Shown in pieces: positions 29,007-38,940 of a stretch of DNA of 64,000 bases. This DNA is from Bradyrhizobium embrapense (GTDB lineage Bacteria; Pseudomonadota; Alphaproteobacteria; Rhizobiales; Xanthobacteraceae): the NCBI RefSeq assembly GCF_001189235.2, contig NZ_LFIP02000007.1, forward strand, positions 187,249 through 251,248, in the 5' to 3' direction. The notes beneath the pieces are model-generated. The model ran no database searches. It was not told where the DNA came from and worked only from the letters and a program-made list of their open reading frames with translations. Numbering within the stretch: the first letter of the stretch is position 1; the number at the start of each line of letters is the position of its first letter. Made by a program: the position numbers and the translations under genes.

Positions 29007-29137
29007 AGCGGGCTTTGGCTGCAGTAGGCTTAATTCCTGCCTGATGGCGTCGGTCATCGGCCGAGAGCCTTGCGCGGCAAGCGTAGAACCAGATGGCGGA
29101 GCGCCGATCCAGATATCGGCGTTGCTCGACTTCTGTT

Positions 29138-30124
29138 TCATTCCGACGGCTCGCTCGGCAGCCAATCTGTGGCACCCCCGAAGAACACCTTCAATGACCA
29201 TCTCACAGCTTCGCGATCCGTCAGTTGATGGGAGTGAGGCTCGCGGCCAGAGGGATTGGCCCCGATTCCTGAGGATTTGTATTCAGCATAATAGCTCGTC
29301 CTCAACGCGTTGGTCTTGCCCGGATCCCATTCACGCCAGCCTTCCGCGATGATGGGTACATCTATCTTCGTCGACAGGAAGACCACAGTGGCATACGGAC
29401 GCCAAGGCCGGCCAAGCGCAACGTAGCGCGCAGTGGGCTCGGCAGTCAGCCTGCAATGATCGAAGACGTAAGCACTGTCCTCCTCCGGCGCCTCTTTGCT
29501 CTGGGCAGTATACACGACGGCCTGATTGGCGATGCCATGCAACTCACAGTTCCGGAAGTAGGCCTTGGCGTTGCCGAATATGAAATCGACATGCCCCTCG
29601 ATGTAGCACTCCGAGAAGTATTGTCGTGACATTCGGCCGTTCGGCCCCTTGCCGGCAAACAGCGTGTCCTGAGCGCCGAGCAGGCGGACGCGCGTAATGA
29701 CGTCCCTGTCTCCCGTAACGGACAGCGCTACTCCTTGCGATGGAGGATTGGTTGGATTGAGCGCGTAGTCGTTCTGGATGGTCAGATTTTCGATCCGGAC
29801 GTCATCGCCAGCGGCATTCAGTGTAGCCGAACGCGCGGTTCCTCCCGCATTGATTGCGCCGTCGCCATACACAATGACCGTATCCTCCGGTTTGCCGCCA
29901 GTCCCTACGATATGAATACCGGATTTGGAGGTTTTGACCTTTTCGCGATAGGTCCCCGGCGCGATCCGAATTTCCCCGCCTTGCGCCGGCAACGCGTCGA
30001 CGGCTTCCTGCACGGAGCGATAGTCCGCGTTTGCGGCATGCGACACCGATATTGCCTCGGCGTATGCTGCCGGGATGCAGAAACATCCAGCCAGAAGCGC
30101 GGCAGACGTCAGGAACATTCGCAT
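29138..30124 (-). CDS. Pectinesterase (pectin methylesterase)
   Basis: A secreted carbohydrate-esterase family 8 enzyme that removes methyl esters from pectin, exposing it to polygalacturonase. The 328-residue protein has a signal peptide (MFLTSAALLAGCFCIPAAYA) and the catalytic blocks VRLLGAQDTLFAG (Asp), CYIEGHVDFIFGNAKAYF (Asp) and ALGRPWRPYATVVF (Arg). The length is normal. It lies 247 nt downstream of the polygalacturonase gene in the same direction, so the pair may be co-expressed. Its 3' end is 131 nt from that of the convergent NEL gene. No tts or nod box is seen upstream. Confidence 0.93.
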   Translation of the reverse strand: MRMFLTSAALLAGCFCIPAAYAEAISVSHAANADYRSVQEAVDALPAQGGEIRIAPGTYREKVKTSKSGIHIVGTGGKPEDTVIVYGDGAINAGGTARSATLNAAGDDVRIENLTIQNDYALNPTNPPSQGVALSVTGDRDVITRVRLLGAQDTLFAGKGPNGRMSRQYFSECYIEGHVDFIFGNAKAYFRNCELHGIANQAVVYTAQSKEAPEEDSAYVFDHCRLTAEPTARYVALGRPWRPYATVVFLSTKIDVPIIAEGWREWDPGKTNALRTSYYAEYKSSGIGANPSGREPHSHQLTDREAVRWSLKVFFGGATDWLPSEPSE

Positions 30125-30371
30125 TTGATCTTCCCCTTGGTGGCGTTTGCGGCGCGTCCGATGCAGTCGATGTAACGCACCGCCGCGCTATAGCCTCGCG
30201 GATGGTCGATACTTTCCTCGCCGAACCAGAACCTGTGCGTAACTCTGGCGATGTCAGCCCTTGCAAACCAATCGCGCAACGGGCGCGGGCCATCAGGCTC
30301 ACCTTCCGCAATCTCGCCAGTTCGAGCCTATCGATGCGGGCTCTCCCCTGCCGGCGCCGGACTCGTAGCGC

Positions 30372-31670
30372 CTAGCGGTTAGCGTCTCGGAATGCCCTAG
30401 AACAAGTGTCCGATCCGCGCGACAACGTCTCTGCAGCTTGCCCCGGCAGCGGCGGCGACACGTCAGAGTGATCGGCGGTCACCTTTGCATGTTCGAGCTG
30501 CCAGATCGCGGAACTGGCAAATCGGACATCCTCGAGTTTCACGTCAAGGACATGCCGCTCGTCTACGCCGCGCATCACCAGTGCGCCATCGTCGCCACGC
30601 ACATGGCGCAGAACAATCTGCCGATAGACCGGAATCCTCGAGCCCTGCGCGCGCGGATCGTATTTCGCATCGAACGCCAGCGGCCACCGGTTGCCCCTCA
30701 GGCACACGTTTTCATAAGTCACGCGCTCGACCAAGCCACCTCGACTGACATCGCTCTTGATGCGCAGACCAGACGTCGTTCCATCCAGCGTCAGATTACG
30801 CACCAGTATGTCGCTGGCCCCGGAATTCACCTCGCTGCCGATCGACATGCCGTGCCCCCAGCCGAAATAGTTATCAATGATGGAGATATGGCTGCTTGAG
30901 CCATTATCGCCAGCCTTGATAGCGACGTTGTCGTCTCCCGTTCGGATGAAGCTGCGGGTGATGGTCACATCCTGGCTCGCGCCAGGGTCGATACCGTCGG
31001 TATTGCGGGCGTCCGCTGGGGCATCGATCGTGAGGCCCCAAAAAGTGGCACCTTCGACCCGGTTCATCGCGATATGAAAATTGGGTGCATTGCGCAAGGT
31101 GACACCCGTGAACGTGATGTCTTGCGCATGATCGATCTGGATCAAGCGCGGGGCATTTTGGTTGCCGCCCTCGACTTGGGCGCGGCGGGCCAGTTGCCAC
31201 CAGGTTTCGCCGCTCCCGACCATCGTTGCACCGCCTTGACCATCGATGATGCCATCCCCGTAGATACCGCCGCCACGGGTTTTGGAAAAGCTAATGAACG
31301 GCCGGCAACCATCGCCCTTGCCGGAGATGCGACCACACTGTCCGCGGCCCTTATCGTAAGCAGCTGGTTGGGGGATGGCGATGAGCTTGGCGCCTCGTCC
31401 GATCCATAACGTCACGCCCGATTTCATTTCGAGCGGACCCGACCGGAACTCGCCCCGCCCTAAATATACGGCGGCCCCCGACGGACATTGGTCGATGGCA
31501 TCTTGCAAGGTGACCGTATCTTGCTTGCCGGACGGCACGGGCCGGTCGCACACCGTCTGTGGTGCAATAGGTTCGGTAACGGCGCGACGATCTTGCGCGT
31601 TGGCGGCCGGACAGAGAATGATGCAGGCAATGATGGATAACAGACTGCATGCTCGAAAAGGCTGTTTCAT
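30372..31670 (-). CDS. Polygalacturonase (glycoside hydrolase family 28)
   Basis: A secreted pectinase that hydrolyses polygalacturonan. The 432-residue protein has a signal peptide (FRACSLLSIIACIILCPAAN) and the GH28 motifs in order: NTDGIDPGASQDVTI, RTGDDNVAIKAG (catalytic Asp pair), GWGHGMSIGSE (His) and GLRIKSDVSRGG. The ATG at 31670 follows an AGG-type site and directly starts the signal peptide; the open frame reaches 31712. With the downstream pectinesterase it forms a pectin-degrading pair that could help infection through root cell walls. That role is inference. Confidence 0.93.
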   Translation of the reverse strand: MKQPFRACSLLSIIACIILCPAANAQDRRAVTEPIAPQTVCDRPVPSGKQDTVTLQDAIDQCPSGAAVYLGRGEFRSGPLEMKSGVTLWIGRGAKLIAIPQPAAYDKGRGQCGRISGKGDGCRPFISFSKTRGGGIYGDGIIDGQGGATMVGSGETWWQLARRAQVEGGNQNAPRLIQIDHAQDITFTGVTLRNAPNFHIAMNRVEGATFWGLTIDAPADARNTDGIDPGASQDVTITRSFIRTGDDNVAIKAGDNGSSSHISIIDNYFGWGHGMSIGSEVNSGASDILVRNLTLDGTTSGLRIKSDVSRGGLVERVTYENVCLRGNRWPLAFDAKYDPRAQGSRIPVYRQIVLRHVRGDDGALVMRGVDERHVLDVKLEDVRFASSAIWQLEHAKVTADHSDVSPPLPGQAAETLSRGSDTCSRAFRDANR

Positions 31671-31977
31671 CGACCTCGTCTCTTTGCCGCGTGGAACGAT
31701 GCGGCCTAACACTTGCGCACGCGAACCGATCCGCCGCGGCTCGCCTCACTCGCCGCGTAAGATGACATTTGTAAGACGCAGAGGCTGCAGAGCTGCTCGC
31801 AGCAGCATTGCTGCAAGGAGCGATGAACGGCCCTGCAAGGGCACGCGATTTCGCCGATCAGCTCATAGCTGACAGAGGCTTGCGCGCGGGTCACACCTGC
31901 GACCTAGGTAGGAAGACTTACAAAAAAATCAGCCTGCAATCCGCCATCGACGTTTTCGGTCATGAACTGAGAGCTGT

Positions 31978-32747
31978 TCATGTGCCGAGAGGGAACATAC
32001 TCTGCGCTACAAATGCATCCTCATCTAAAGCTCCTCCAGTTCTTCGGAAGGACTTGTTCGATAAATTTGGACAAGGCGGCATCGCTCGTTCCAGCAATGG
32101 TCTGCCGCGGACCCTCAGACTGTTCGACAGTTTGCGAAGCATCGTGCGATGGTGCAGGACGGTAGGCGACGCCCAATGCTTTGTATTGACAACTTCTTCT
32201 ATAATTCTTTCGATAAGCGGAGCATCAGCCTCGGTAGGGGCAACAGGTCTACGCCCGGCGGTTGCCGAAGACGCGCAACGTATGCGCCCAGCAGGCGGGC
32301 CACGTTTACGCTTTCCAACCCCGCCGCGCGGCTCCTGGAGAGCCCGCACTGCAACACCTACATGCTTGTTCTTCTTGAACACCCTCTCAGAAAGCTCACT
32401 CAACGTCTTGTTATCACTTCTTTCGAGCGATTGGCCTCTCTCGCCCGGGTAAGCTGCCACCTTGTAGAGCATCTGAGTATGCTTCTCAGTCGACGCGTGT
32501 GACAGCTTTCGGCGCTTGCTGACGCCCTCCATCATGGCCCAAATGTAATCGCGATCCGTACCAGACACATTGGCCGACGGTTTGCGGCCGGGATGCCGGT
32601 GAAGGCGGCCGCTATCGGCCATCCGCGCTGCATCCAGCTGTTGCTCAAACGCGTCTTGTTCGGCCCGAGCTTGCTGCTCTTCCAGATCGGCGTTCTGTAT
32701 CGGTGCTGAAACTGCAGAACCAGAGCGTCGAAATCATGCGAGTCCAT
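31978..32747 (-). pseudogene. Frameshifted tandem-repeat type III effector
   Basis: A tts box at 32784-32813 and ATG at 32747 (MDSHDFDALVLQFQHRYR) mark an effector gene. The frame then breaks near 32700 and continues as ADLEEQQARAEQDAFEQQLD in another frame. Two copies of the repeat seen in the 36478 protein follow (DRDYIWAMMEGVSKRRKLSH... and DAPLIERIIEEVVNTKHWAS...). A second frameshift near 32107 separates RGRPLLE from the continuation QTIAGTSDAALSKFIEQVLP. The product is thus not full length. The related gene at 36478 has at least four repeats. Which named rhizobial effector this is cannot be settled by eye. Confidence 0.7.
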
Positions 32748-32783
32748 GCACAAACCTCACCTCGCAGCCTATCCACGTTAGTT

Positions 32784-32813
32784 CGTATTCGTACAAGCTT
32801 TCGAGAAGCTGAC
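32784..32813 (-). promoter_or_regulatory. tts box (TtsI site) of the frameshifted repeat effector
   Basis: Minus strand GTCAGCTTCTCGAAAGCTTG starting at 32813, 66 nt before the ATG at 32747. Near-perfect consensus although the gene it serves is broken. Confidence 0.87.
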
Positions 32814-33301
32814 GAAATAGCTGTCCGCATATGGCTTCCGACGTTCCTCGACCCCTCTTTTTAGCATCCGCGAGTTCAGGTAATTGCCATTATCAGCCCC
32901 CGCTCAAGAACCCTGAGGAACATTGTCCAAACAACTCTCATCAACATCCAGGCGGAGCCAAATGAGGCTGGTCGCTTCCCCGATCACGGGGGCGTGACGT
33001 GCCTTGATCTTGGCGAGCGATCACGGCCGATTAAGCACTCTGGCTTTAGCTCTCTAACAAAGAGATTGAACACCTCCGCGTGAGCGCCCTATCCGGAAAT
33101 ATGGTGTCCCATCGGAACCGCGGACGATACGTCCTCTGTCAGCGTGACCAATCAAAAGCGCGTCCGCCGGCCAAAGCACCGCGAACAACAAAAAGCGAAG
33201 CCGACAGAAGATCCGCATCTTGACATCCATTCGGCAGTCGGTTCGCAACACGATAGATATTGGAGGCTTTGAGCCTCCGGGTTCACGAACGTCCGTTGCA
33301 T
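32814..33301. other. Spacer without genes
   Basis: No supported gene. A 7-bp hairpin GGAGGCTttgAGCCTCC at 33262-33278 lies just past the 3' end of the minus-strand frame at 33302 and could end its transcript, though no T-run follows. Confidence 0.4.
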
Positions 33302-33595
33302 TTAACGGTCCCAGGATCGACTCGTGAACGTGGCAGCCAGCGGGTCGACAGGATCATTGACGCTCCAAGATTTGCGCGGCCGCGCCTTACGCGCCGCAGT
33401 GTCTGCCGCAGATCTCTGCTGGCGTTCATCGGTTGGCGCCGACACTGATAGACAGTCAAGCCTCCGCTCAAGCTCCGCCAATTCTGCCTTACATTCGGCT
33501 ATGACCGATTGGGCACGAAGCAACTTGACCCTGAGCTCGTCCCGTTGCCTGAATAATTGCTCAGGATCCCAATTATCCTGCATCAGCTCAATCAT
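33302..33595 (-). CDS. Small coiled-coil protein (hypothetical)
   Basis: A 97-residue frame from ATG 33595 (MIELMQDNWDPEQLFRQRDE) with a coiled coil (LRVKLLRAQSVIAECKAELA, then ELERRLDCL) and a basic C-terminal region (TAARKARPRKSW). No clear ribosome-binding site is visible; a TTG at 33607 is an alternative. The heptad pattern suggests real protein. Function unknown. Confidence 0.42.
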   Translation of the reverse strand: MIELMQDNWDPEQLFRQRDELRVKLLRAQSVIAECKAELAELERRLDCLSVSAPTDERQQRSAADTAARKARPRKSWSVNDPVDPLAATFTSRSWDR

Positions 33596-33607
33596 CTGCC
33601 AGCGCAA

Positions 33608-34188
33608 GCCGCGATGTGTCGTTGTCGCTCAGCTTCAAGTGAACGGCTGCTCGCCCGAGATGACCGATAGAAGAGCTCAAGCCGGGCTCATTGGAGGGGG
33701 TGGATGGTGACCGTTCGGAACGCGACCTGAAGGTAACAAACGTCGCCATGCAGGAGCGCGCGCTGTAGAGCGCACCTGCAGAGACTTCTGACACTAACCG
33801 ATTCATCTGAAAACCCGAATGTGTTGCTCGAGAAACATCATGGCCGCATGATCTTCTCGCATCTTCCAAGCAACCCACATGCCAAATCCGCTTGACAGTT
33901 TTCTATTGGGGAATGACGCGCATCTCGCGGCATTCACTCGCTGCAAACGTTCTGTCGTTGCGGTTGAAACAAGCGGCGTCTGAAGCGAGACAGTCGACGC
34001 CGCAAGCACAGCGCTCAGAACAGCGACTGCCTTCCTGGCCAAAATGCTCTCACCATTTTTGAGCGGGGCGTCATCGATTGAGAATATGCTATCAACAATG
34101 AGAGTGCCGATGACGCGGCCGTGATCGCGCGAATTTCGCATCAGCGGGTCGATTGGCTGAAGCGCGCAATCCGGAGCGGCGGCATTCG
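33608..34188. other. Spacer upstream of the MATE gene
   Basis: A minus-strand frame at 33803-34141 (112 codons) has some hydrophobic residues but no recognisable pattern or ribosome-binding site, so I do not call it. Otherwise nothing. Confidence 0.4.
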
Positions 34189-35646
34189 ATGAGAAAGACT
34201 GGGGACGCCACGCACCGATCGTCCTGGGCTCACAGATTGGCCAAATGGGAGGCTTGCCACCACCTCAGTGGCGAACTCGCCGCAACAGCGACACTCGCGA
34301 CCCCGATCGCACTCACGCAGCTTGCACAGATCGCGATGATGGCGACGGATCTGGCCTGGATCGGCCACATCGGCACCGAGGCGCTCGCGGCTGCCGCGCT
34401 CGCCGGTATGATCTTATCGGTTGGCCTGACGTTCGCAGCCGGCGTGATCTCGGCAGTAGGGCCGCTCGCGGCGCAAGCACGTGGCGCGGCAAACCCAGCC
34501 CTAGTACGGAGATCGCTGCGCATGGGGCTATGGATTGCACTCGTTCTATGGGCGCCGATCGTGATTTTGCCGGTGCGAGGCGAACAAATCGTGCTTGCGC
34601 TTGGCCACGAGCCAGCTATCGCGCGCTTAGCTCAGCAATATCTGCTTGGGCTCACCTGGGGTATCTTGCCGGCGCTGTGGTTTTTGGCGATCCGCAGTTT
34701 CATGGCAGCGGTCGATCGCCCGGCACCGGCCTTGTGGATCACGCTCGCGGCCATTCCGACCAACGCACTGCTGGCCTATCTGTTGATCACCGGCAAATTC
34801 GGCTTGCCGCAGCTTGACTTGTTCGGAGCCGGCCTTGCGACGAGCCTGGTGAACAGTGGGACCTTTCTGGCCGGTATTTGGTTCGTTGCATGCTGTCGTC
34901 CTTTTCGCGACTACCAGGTGCTCCGATATCTTTGGCGGTTCGATTGGCAATTGATGCGCGAGTTCCTTGTGGTCGGCACGCCGATTTCGGTCACGATTTT
35001 CATGGAATCGGGCCTTTTCTCTGCGACGGCGCTCCTGATGGGTGCGATCAGCACCACAGCGGTTGCCGCCCATCAGATCGCATTCCAAGTTGTAGCCGCC
35101 CTGTTCATGATCCCGTTTTGCATCGGAATGGCGGTGAGCGTGCGCATCGGACACGCACTCGGCCGCAACGATGTATCAGGTATCAGAGAGGCTGGTTTCG
35201 CCGCCATGGTGCTTGGAGTCCTGATCGCGGCGATCGCTACGATTGCGGTGGTCGGCACGCGCTTTGAAGTCGCCGAGCTGTTCGTCGACCAGTCGGCCAG
35301 CAATGCGGACGCCACGATCAAGCTGACTGCAGCTCTCATCCTCGTCGGAGCGAGCTTCCTCATTACTGATGCACTTCAGAGCATTGCAGCCGGTGGCCTG
35401 CGCGGCTTAGGGGACACGCGCGTGCCGCTGTTTTTCGCAGGCATCGCTTACTGGCTGATCGGTCTTTCCGTCAGCTACGTGCTCGGCTTGAAAACTGGCC
35501 TCGGTGCCGTCGGTATCTGGATCGGCTTGTCCATCGGCAAAGCCGTTTACGCAGCCCTCCTCGTGATACGCTTGCGTCTTTTGGCGAACAGACCTCCCGT
35601 AGCAGCCATGAGCCAGGCTTCAGCTCGAGCGGTGGGCCAACCATGA
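34189..35646 (+). CDS. MATE-family multidrug efflux transporter (NorM-like)
   Basis: A 485-residue inner-membrane protein with twelve hydrophobic segments and MATE patterns: TPIALTQLAQIAMMATDLAW near the N-terminus, GTPISVTIFMESGLFSATAL at the start of the second half, and AGGLRGLGDTRVPLFFAGIA. MATE proteins exchange Na+ or H+ for cationic drugs, flavonoids or other plant compounds. I chose ATG 34189 (MRKTGDATHRSS); the frame is open 12 codons earlier, and neither start has an ideal ribosome-binding site. In this setting export of plant phenolics is plausible but not shown. Confidence 0.9.
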   Translation: MRKTGDATHRSSWAHRLAKWEACHHLSGELAATATLATPIALTQLAQIAMMATDLAWIGHIGTEALAAAALAGMILSVGLTFAAGVISAVGPLAAQARGAANPALVRRSLRMGLWIALVLWAPIVILPVRGEQIVLALGHEPAIARLAQQYLLGLTWGILPALWFLAIRSFMAAVDRPAPALWITLAAIPTNALLAYLLITGKFGLPQLDLFGAGLATSLVNSGTFLAGIWFVACCRPFRDYQVLRYLWRFDWQLMREFLVVGTPISVTIFMESGLFSATALLMGAISTTAVAAHQIAFQVVAALFMIPFCIGMAVSVRIGHALGRNDVSGIREAGFAAMVLGVLIAAIATIAVVGTRFEVAELFVDQSASNADATIKLTAALILVGASFLITDALQSIAAGGLRGLGDTRVPLFFAGIAYWLIGLSVSYVLGLKTGLGAVGIWIGLSIGKAVYAALLVIRLRLLANRPPVAAMSQASARAVGQP

Positions 35647-35878
35647 GCCGAAGTTCCAGCGCGACCGGAAGATGCGCGTGAAGAACAGGCTCTGCAATCT
35701 GGGGAGCGCCATGGGGCGGTTCCTCATTCTCGTCGGATACGGGCAGCTGGCTCTCACCCTGCCCTTCGGTCAAGTTGGCTTCAGGGATCAGAGCCCAGCA
35801 AACGTTGCGCCTGACGTGGAGGAGCCCGAGCTGGACACAGGGCCCTCGAGGACCTCGAGGGAGGAGAGGCTCCGGACC

Positions 35879-36097
35879 CTATTGCGTCGGCGGCTGAAGC
35901 CCAGCCGAGGAGACCCAATCGTCAATGTCAGCTGCAATTTCCGCGGTGCGGGCTCGCCTCAGCAGACTATCCCGCTCCGCGCCTTCTGGCATGCTCGCCG
36001 CCATCTCCACAAGATTCCTTGCAAACGCAGCCAGGCGGTCCTGCAGCGATATTGTTTGCCTCACATGATTTCGCTTTTTCTTCACTGAGGCGCTCAT
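35879..36097 (-). CDS. Small conserved rhizobial protein
   Basis: A 72-residue protein (MSASVKKKRNHVRQTISLQD) with the pattern LQDRLAAFARNLVEMAASMP, then ERDSLLRRARTAEIAADIDD, and an end WVSSAGLQPPTQ. Small proteins of this LQDRL...GLQPP type are common in Bradyrhizobium and related genera. No function is known to me. It is basic at the N-terminus and helical. Confidence 0.72.
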   Translation of the reverse strand: MSASVKKKRNHVRQTISLQDRLAAFARNLVEMAASMPEGAERDSLLRRARTAEIAADIDDWVSSAGLQPPTQ

Positions 36098-36477
36098 CGT
36101 TTCAAGCGTCGTCGCTCTGCGGATCTTTGATCAAGATAACCTCCCACGACACTTTTACCATGCCAACCTAAGTTTAGTTGTGACAACTCTACAACGGTTC
36201 ACGTGCAGCAAAGCAGATAGTGGGTTTCTCGGCAGGCGCTTGCGGTCGACGAAAATCCATCCGCGGCGAATACGATGCGCCGCTGCCTCCGCGGCATTGA
36301 GGACACCCGGGCCGCAGATCGCGCGATCTAATGTGCTGGCGCTGGTGATTGCAGCACCCCGTCCACGAAAACCAAGTACAAGGATCGGTACGCCACTTTT
36401 TGTGGCCGGGCAGAAGGCGCCGTCAGCTTCTCGCAAGCTTGCCGGCGTAGCTGTTCTGCCACCATCTGCGGAGTGAG
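36098..36477 (+). other. Promoter region of the tandem-repeat effector
   Basis: No gene. It carries the tts box at 36422-36451. Confidence 0.55.
36422..36451 (+). promoter_or_regulatory. tts box (TtsI site) of the tandem-repeat effector
   Basis: GTCAGCTTCTCGCAAGCTTG, one change from consensus in the core, begins 56 nt before the GTG start at 36478. Confidence 0.85.
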
Positions 36478-38655
36478 GTGAGCGTGGATAATCCTTTCCC
36501 ATCCAGTCCGGCAGCTTTGATGCAGGTACAACAGGCCGCCGCGGAACATCGTGAGGAAGGCGAGGCGTCGCAGGAGGCCTTCGAGCGGCAATTGGCAAAT
36601 GCCGGCGAGCCTCACGAGGCGACCGAGGCTGTACGCCAGACCCCGCCTCCCGAGCCGCCTGAGAATATCCAAAGCGTCATAGAGCGCGCGGTCCAGGCAG
36701 AGCGGACGCGCCGGAATCTAAGCCAACGCACTGCGCGGGGATATACTGAGGCACTTTTCAAACTGCAAAAAGATCTGAGGTCTCGTGGCAAAACGATTGC
36801 TGCACTGGACCACGACGCTCTGGTAGCGCACGCTGCCAAGTTCATGGCGCGTGACAAAGCAATGGGACCTGCGTTAACAGCGCTCCATAGGCACCTAAAT
36901 ACCAATGCACCTGACGGCCCGCGCCGGCGCTATGTTGTTCCCTCCGTAAAAGAGCCTTCTCCCGTCAACGCCGCCGTGCCTTCGGCGGATATCTATCCGC
37001 ACCTGTCCGAGACCGACCGTACTCTCATCGACAACTTCACCCGCTTTGTCGGCGGTGGTCTGCAGAAAAGTACCATCTACGAATACGGCCGATCGCTTCG
37101 TATCCTGGGAAATGATCTCGGCACTCAGGGCAAGACAATTGGCGGGCTCGATCACGAGGCCTTGGTCTCGCACGCGAGAGTGTCTCTTGGTGAGCCCCCG
37201 AGTTTGCTTTCGGCATTGAGCGCGCTGCGAAAGTATCGTGATCCTGATCACGTGCGGCAAGACTTTCTCTCCGAAGAGGATGAAAGCCTGATCGACGGCG
37301 CCGTCCAGGCAGCTGCCGCGCGTCGGACGTGGATACCCAACAGAATCGAGATATATTACAAGGCTTTTCACAGGCTGGCGAAATCTCTAAAAGCCCGCGG
37401 ACTGACAATTGCAGCGCTGGATCATCATGCGCTTCTTGCGCATGCCAAGGCAGCACACGAGGGCGACAAGCAGATAAGCTCCGCGCTTGAGGTGCTTCTC
37501 GAGTATCGTGACCCAGCTATCCTGGAAAGGCGCACCCCACTCGATTATCCTCCCTCCGCGAAAGACAAGAGTCTCATCGAGGACGCGGCTGCCGTCAGTA
37601 AACGCCCCAGGAAAGCCGTCGAAGCCTCCGTCAAGAATCTCGTCAAGTTTGCAGGGGCCCTCGCCGCCCGCAGCCTCGAGATTGATCAGCTAGACCACAT
37701 CGCACTTCTCGAGCTTGCAAATAAGCTGTTTCCCAGCAATAAAAGCCTCATCCGCGGGCTCGGCATGATCCGTGAATATCGCAATGCCGAGCGCACTTCC
37801 GGTACGGACGGAGCTGCGCTGGCAGATGATGTTCTGGCCTGCTCGCCGATCTTAAGTGTCGACCCGGAGGAGCTTCGGCGGCTCCTGGATGACGAACCGA
37901 CATTCTCGCAGACGATCGACAATTTGGCGGAGCGTCAGGACGGTATGGCTCCGGTTGATCAGCTGCCAACCGAAAGTCTCGATACCGCAGAGCTTATGGG
38001 GATGCTCGCCTCTCCTGGCCATTCGCCAGAAGACGAAGTCACTCAGCCGGATCCGGTTGGTCCCCGGCTGTCGGACGCTGTCGATCCTGGGGACATCTGG
38101 TCGGGCGCGGAGCAGGCTGGCTTGTTGCCCACTGAGAGTCTGGATACGGCGAAGCTCCTGGAGATGATCGCTTCAGGCGGCCATTCGCCGACGGACAGCG
38201 TCGATCAGCCCGACGCGACCGTTCCCTCGCTGCACCAGAACGTCGATCCCGACAGCATTTGGCTCGAGGCCGAGCAAGCCGGGCGGCTGCCGACCCAAAG
38301 CCTGGATACTGCCGAGCTTCTGCAGATGTTCGCGTTCGCTGGCCATTCGCCGGCGGACAGCGTTAATCAGCTAAGTTCGATGTCGTCATGGGATCTTGCG
38401 AATTCAACGGCCGACGCGGCGTTCCAGCCGGCGCAATCGCAACCTATGGTGCCAACACTCGAGTTGTATCTTCCGCAAGGATGGGAGCATGGTGAGCAGT
38501 GGGCGAGCGAAGATTTTAAGGAAGGAATGCGGCTGCATGGTGTGCTCCCGAACGAAATTCGGCCGGAGACAACATTGACCATCCGCGAATTGGACTACAT
38601 AGCCAGCATTGGACCGCCAGGCCTGGAGCAGGAGGTGTTTCTTCGCAGAGCCTGA
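36478..38655 (+). CDS. Tandem-repeat type III effector with C-terminal LxLxL motif
   Basis: A 725-residue protein with no signal peptide, behind a tts box. GTG at 36478 is used; GTG at 36484 with GAGG 5 nt upstream is equally possible. The head (AAAEHREEGEASQEAFERQL) resembles that of the broken effectors at 31978 and 43461. Residues about 65-440 hold four repeats of some 80-95 residues with the signature GKTIGGLDHEALVSHA near each end. Residues about 495-650 hold three 54-residue repeats beginning LPTESLDTAEL and containing GHSP. An EAR-like motif LELYL is at 661-665. This two-repeat plus EAR layout recalls NopD/Bel2-5-type effectors, but the ULP protease domain is absent from this frame; decayed ULP sequence lies just beyond on the opposite strand. 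Confidence 0.75.
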   Translation: MSVDNPFPSSPAALMQVQQAAAEHREEGEASQEAFERQLANAGEPHEATEAVRQTPPPEPPENIQSVIERAVQAERTRRNLSQRTARGYTEALFKLQKDLRSRGKTIAALDHDALVAHAAKFMARDKAMGPALTALHRHLNTNAPDGPRRRYVVPSVKEPSPVNAAVPSADIYPHLSETDRTLIDNFTRFVGGGLQKSTIYEYGRSLRILGNDLGTQGKTIGGLDHEALVSHARVSLGEPPSLLSALSALRKYRDPDHVRQDFLSEEDESLIDGAVQAAAARRTWIPNRIEIYYKAFHRLAKSLKARGLTIAALDHHALLAHAKAAHEGDKQISSALEVLLEYRDPAILERRTPLDYPPSAKDKSLIEDAAAVSKRPRKAVEASVKNLVKFAGALAARSLEIDQLDHIALLELANKLFPSNKSLIRGLGMIREYRNAERTSGTDGAALADDVLACSPILSVDPEELRRLLDDEPTFSQTIDNLAERQDGMAPVDQLPTESLDTAELMGMLASPGHSPEDEVTQPDPVGPRLSDAVDPGDIWSGAEQAGLLPTESLDTAKLLEMIASGGHSPTDSVDQPDATVPSLHQNVDPDSIWLEAEQAGRLPTQSLDTAELLQMFAFAGHSPADSVNQLSSMSSWDLANSTADAAFQPAQSQPMVPTLELYLPQGWEHGEQWASEDFKEGMRLHGVLPNEIRPETTLTIRELDYIASIGPPGLEQEVFLRRA

Positions 38656-38940
38656 CAGGTCGGTCAGAGCAGCCATGCATGGCGCCTTCATAAGATTGCA
38701 CGGCCTCCCCTTCCGAGAGGCGGCTCGCTGGCGCACGTATATTGACGAATATCATGGGCAGCACGTGAACTGGGGCCGCGCTCCCAGGGAGTTCGCCCAG
38801 CGCAACGTCTCAATGCCCTCGCCATAGCTCCACCGGTGAATCGAGCCCGACGCTCGAAATCGCATCGCTTACCCAAGGATTTCGACCTTGACGGCCTGAA
38901 GAACGACAAGGCGACTGACTGACCGCAGCGACGCAGATCG
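38656..38940. other. Spacer after the repeat effector
   Basis: No gene is recognised. Minus-strand sequence here would be downstream of the decayed ULP domain, but the family pattern is lost. Confidence 0.4.

Noticed and set aside
31808..32452. 214-codon plus-strand frame
   Set aside because: Antisense to the frameshifted repeat effector, whose minus-strand reading matches a known repeat and has a tts box.
36220..36237. Weak tts-like sequence upstream of the repeat effector
   Set aside because: Only 12 of 18 matches, and a far better tts box lies at 36422.
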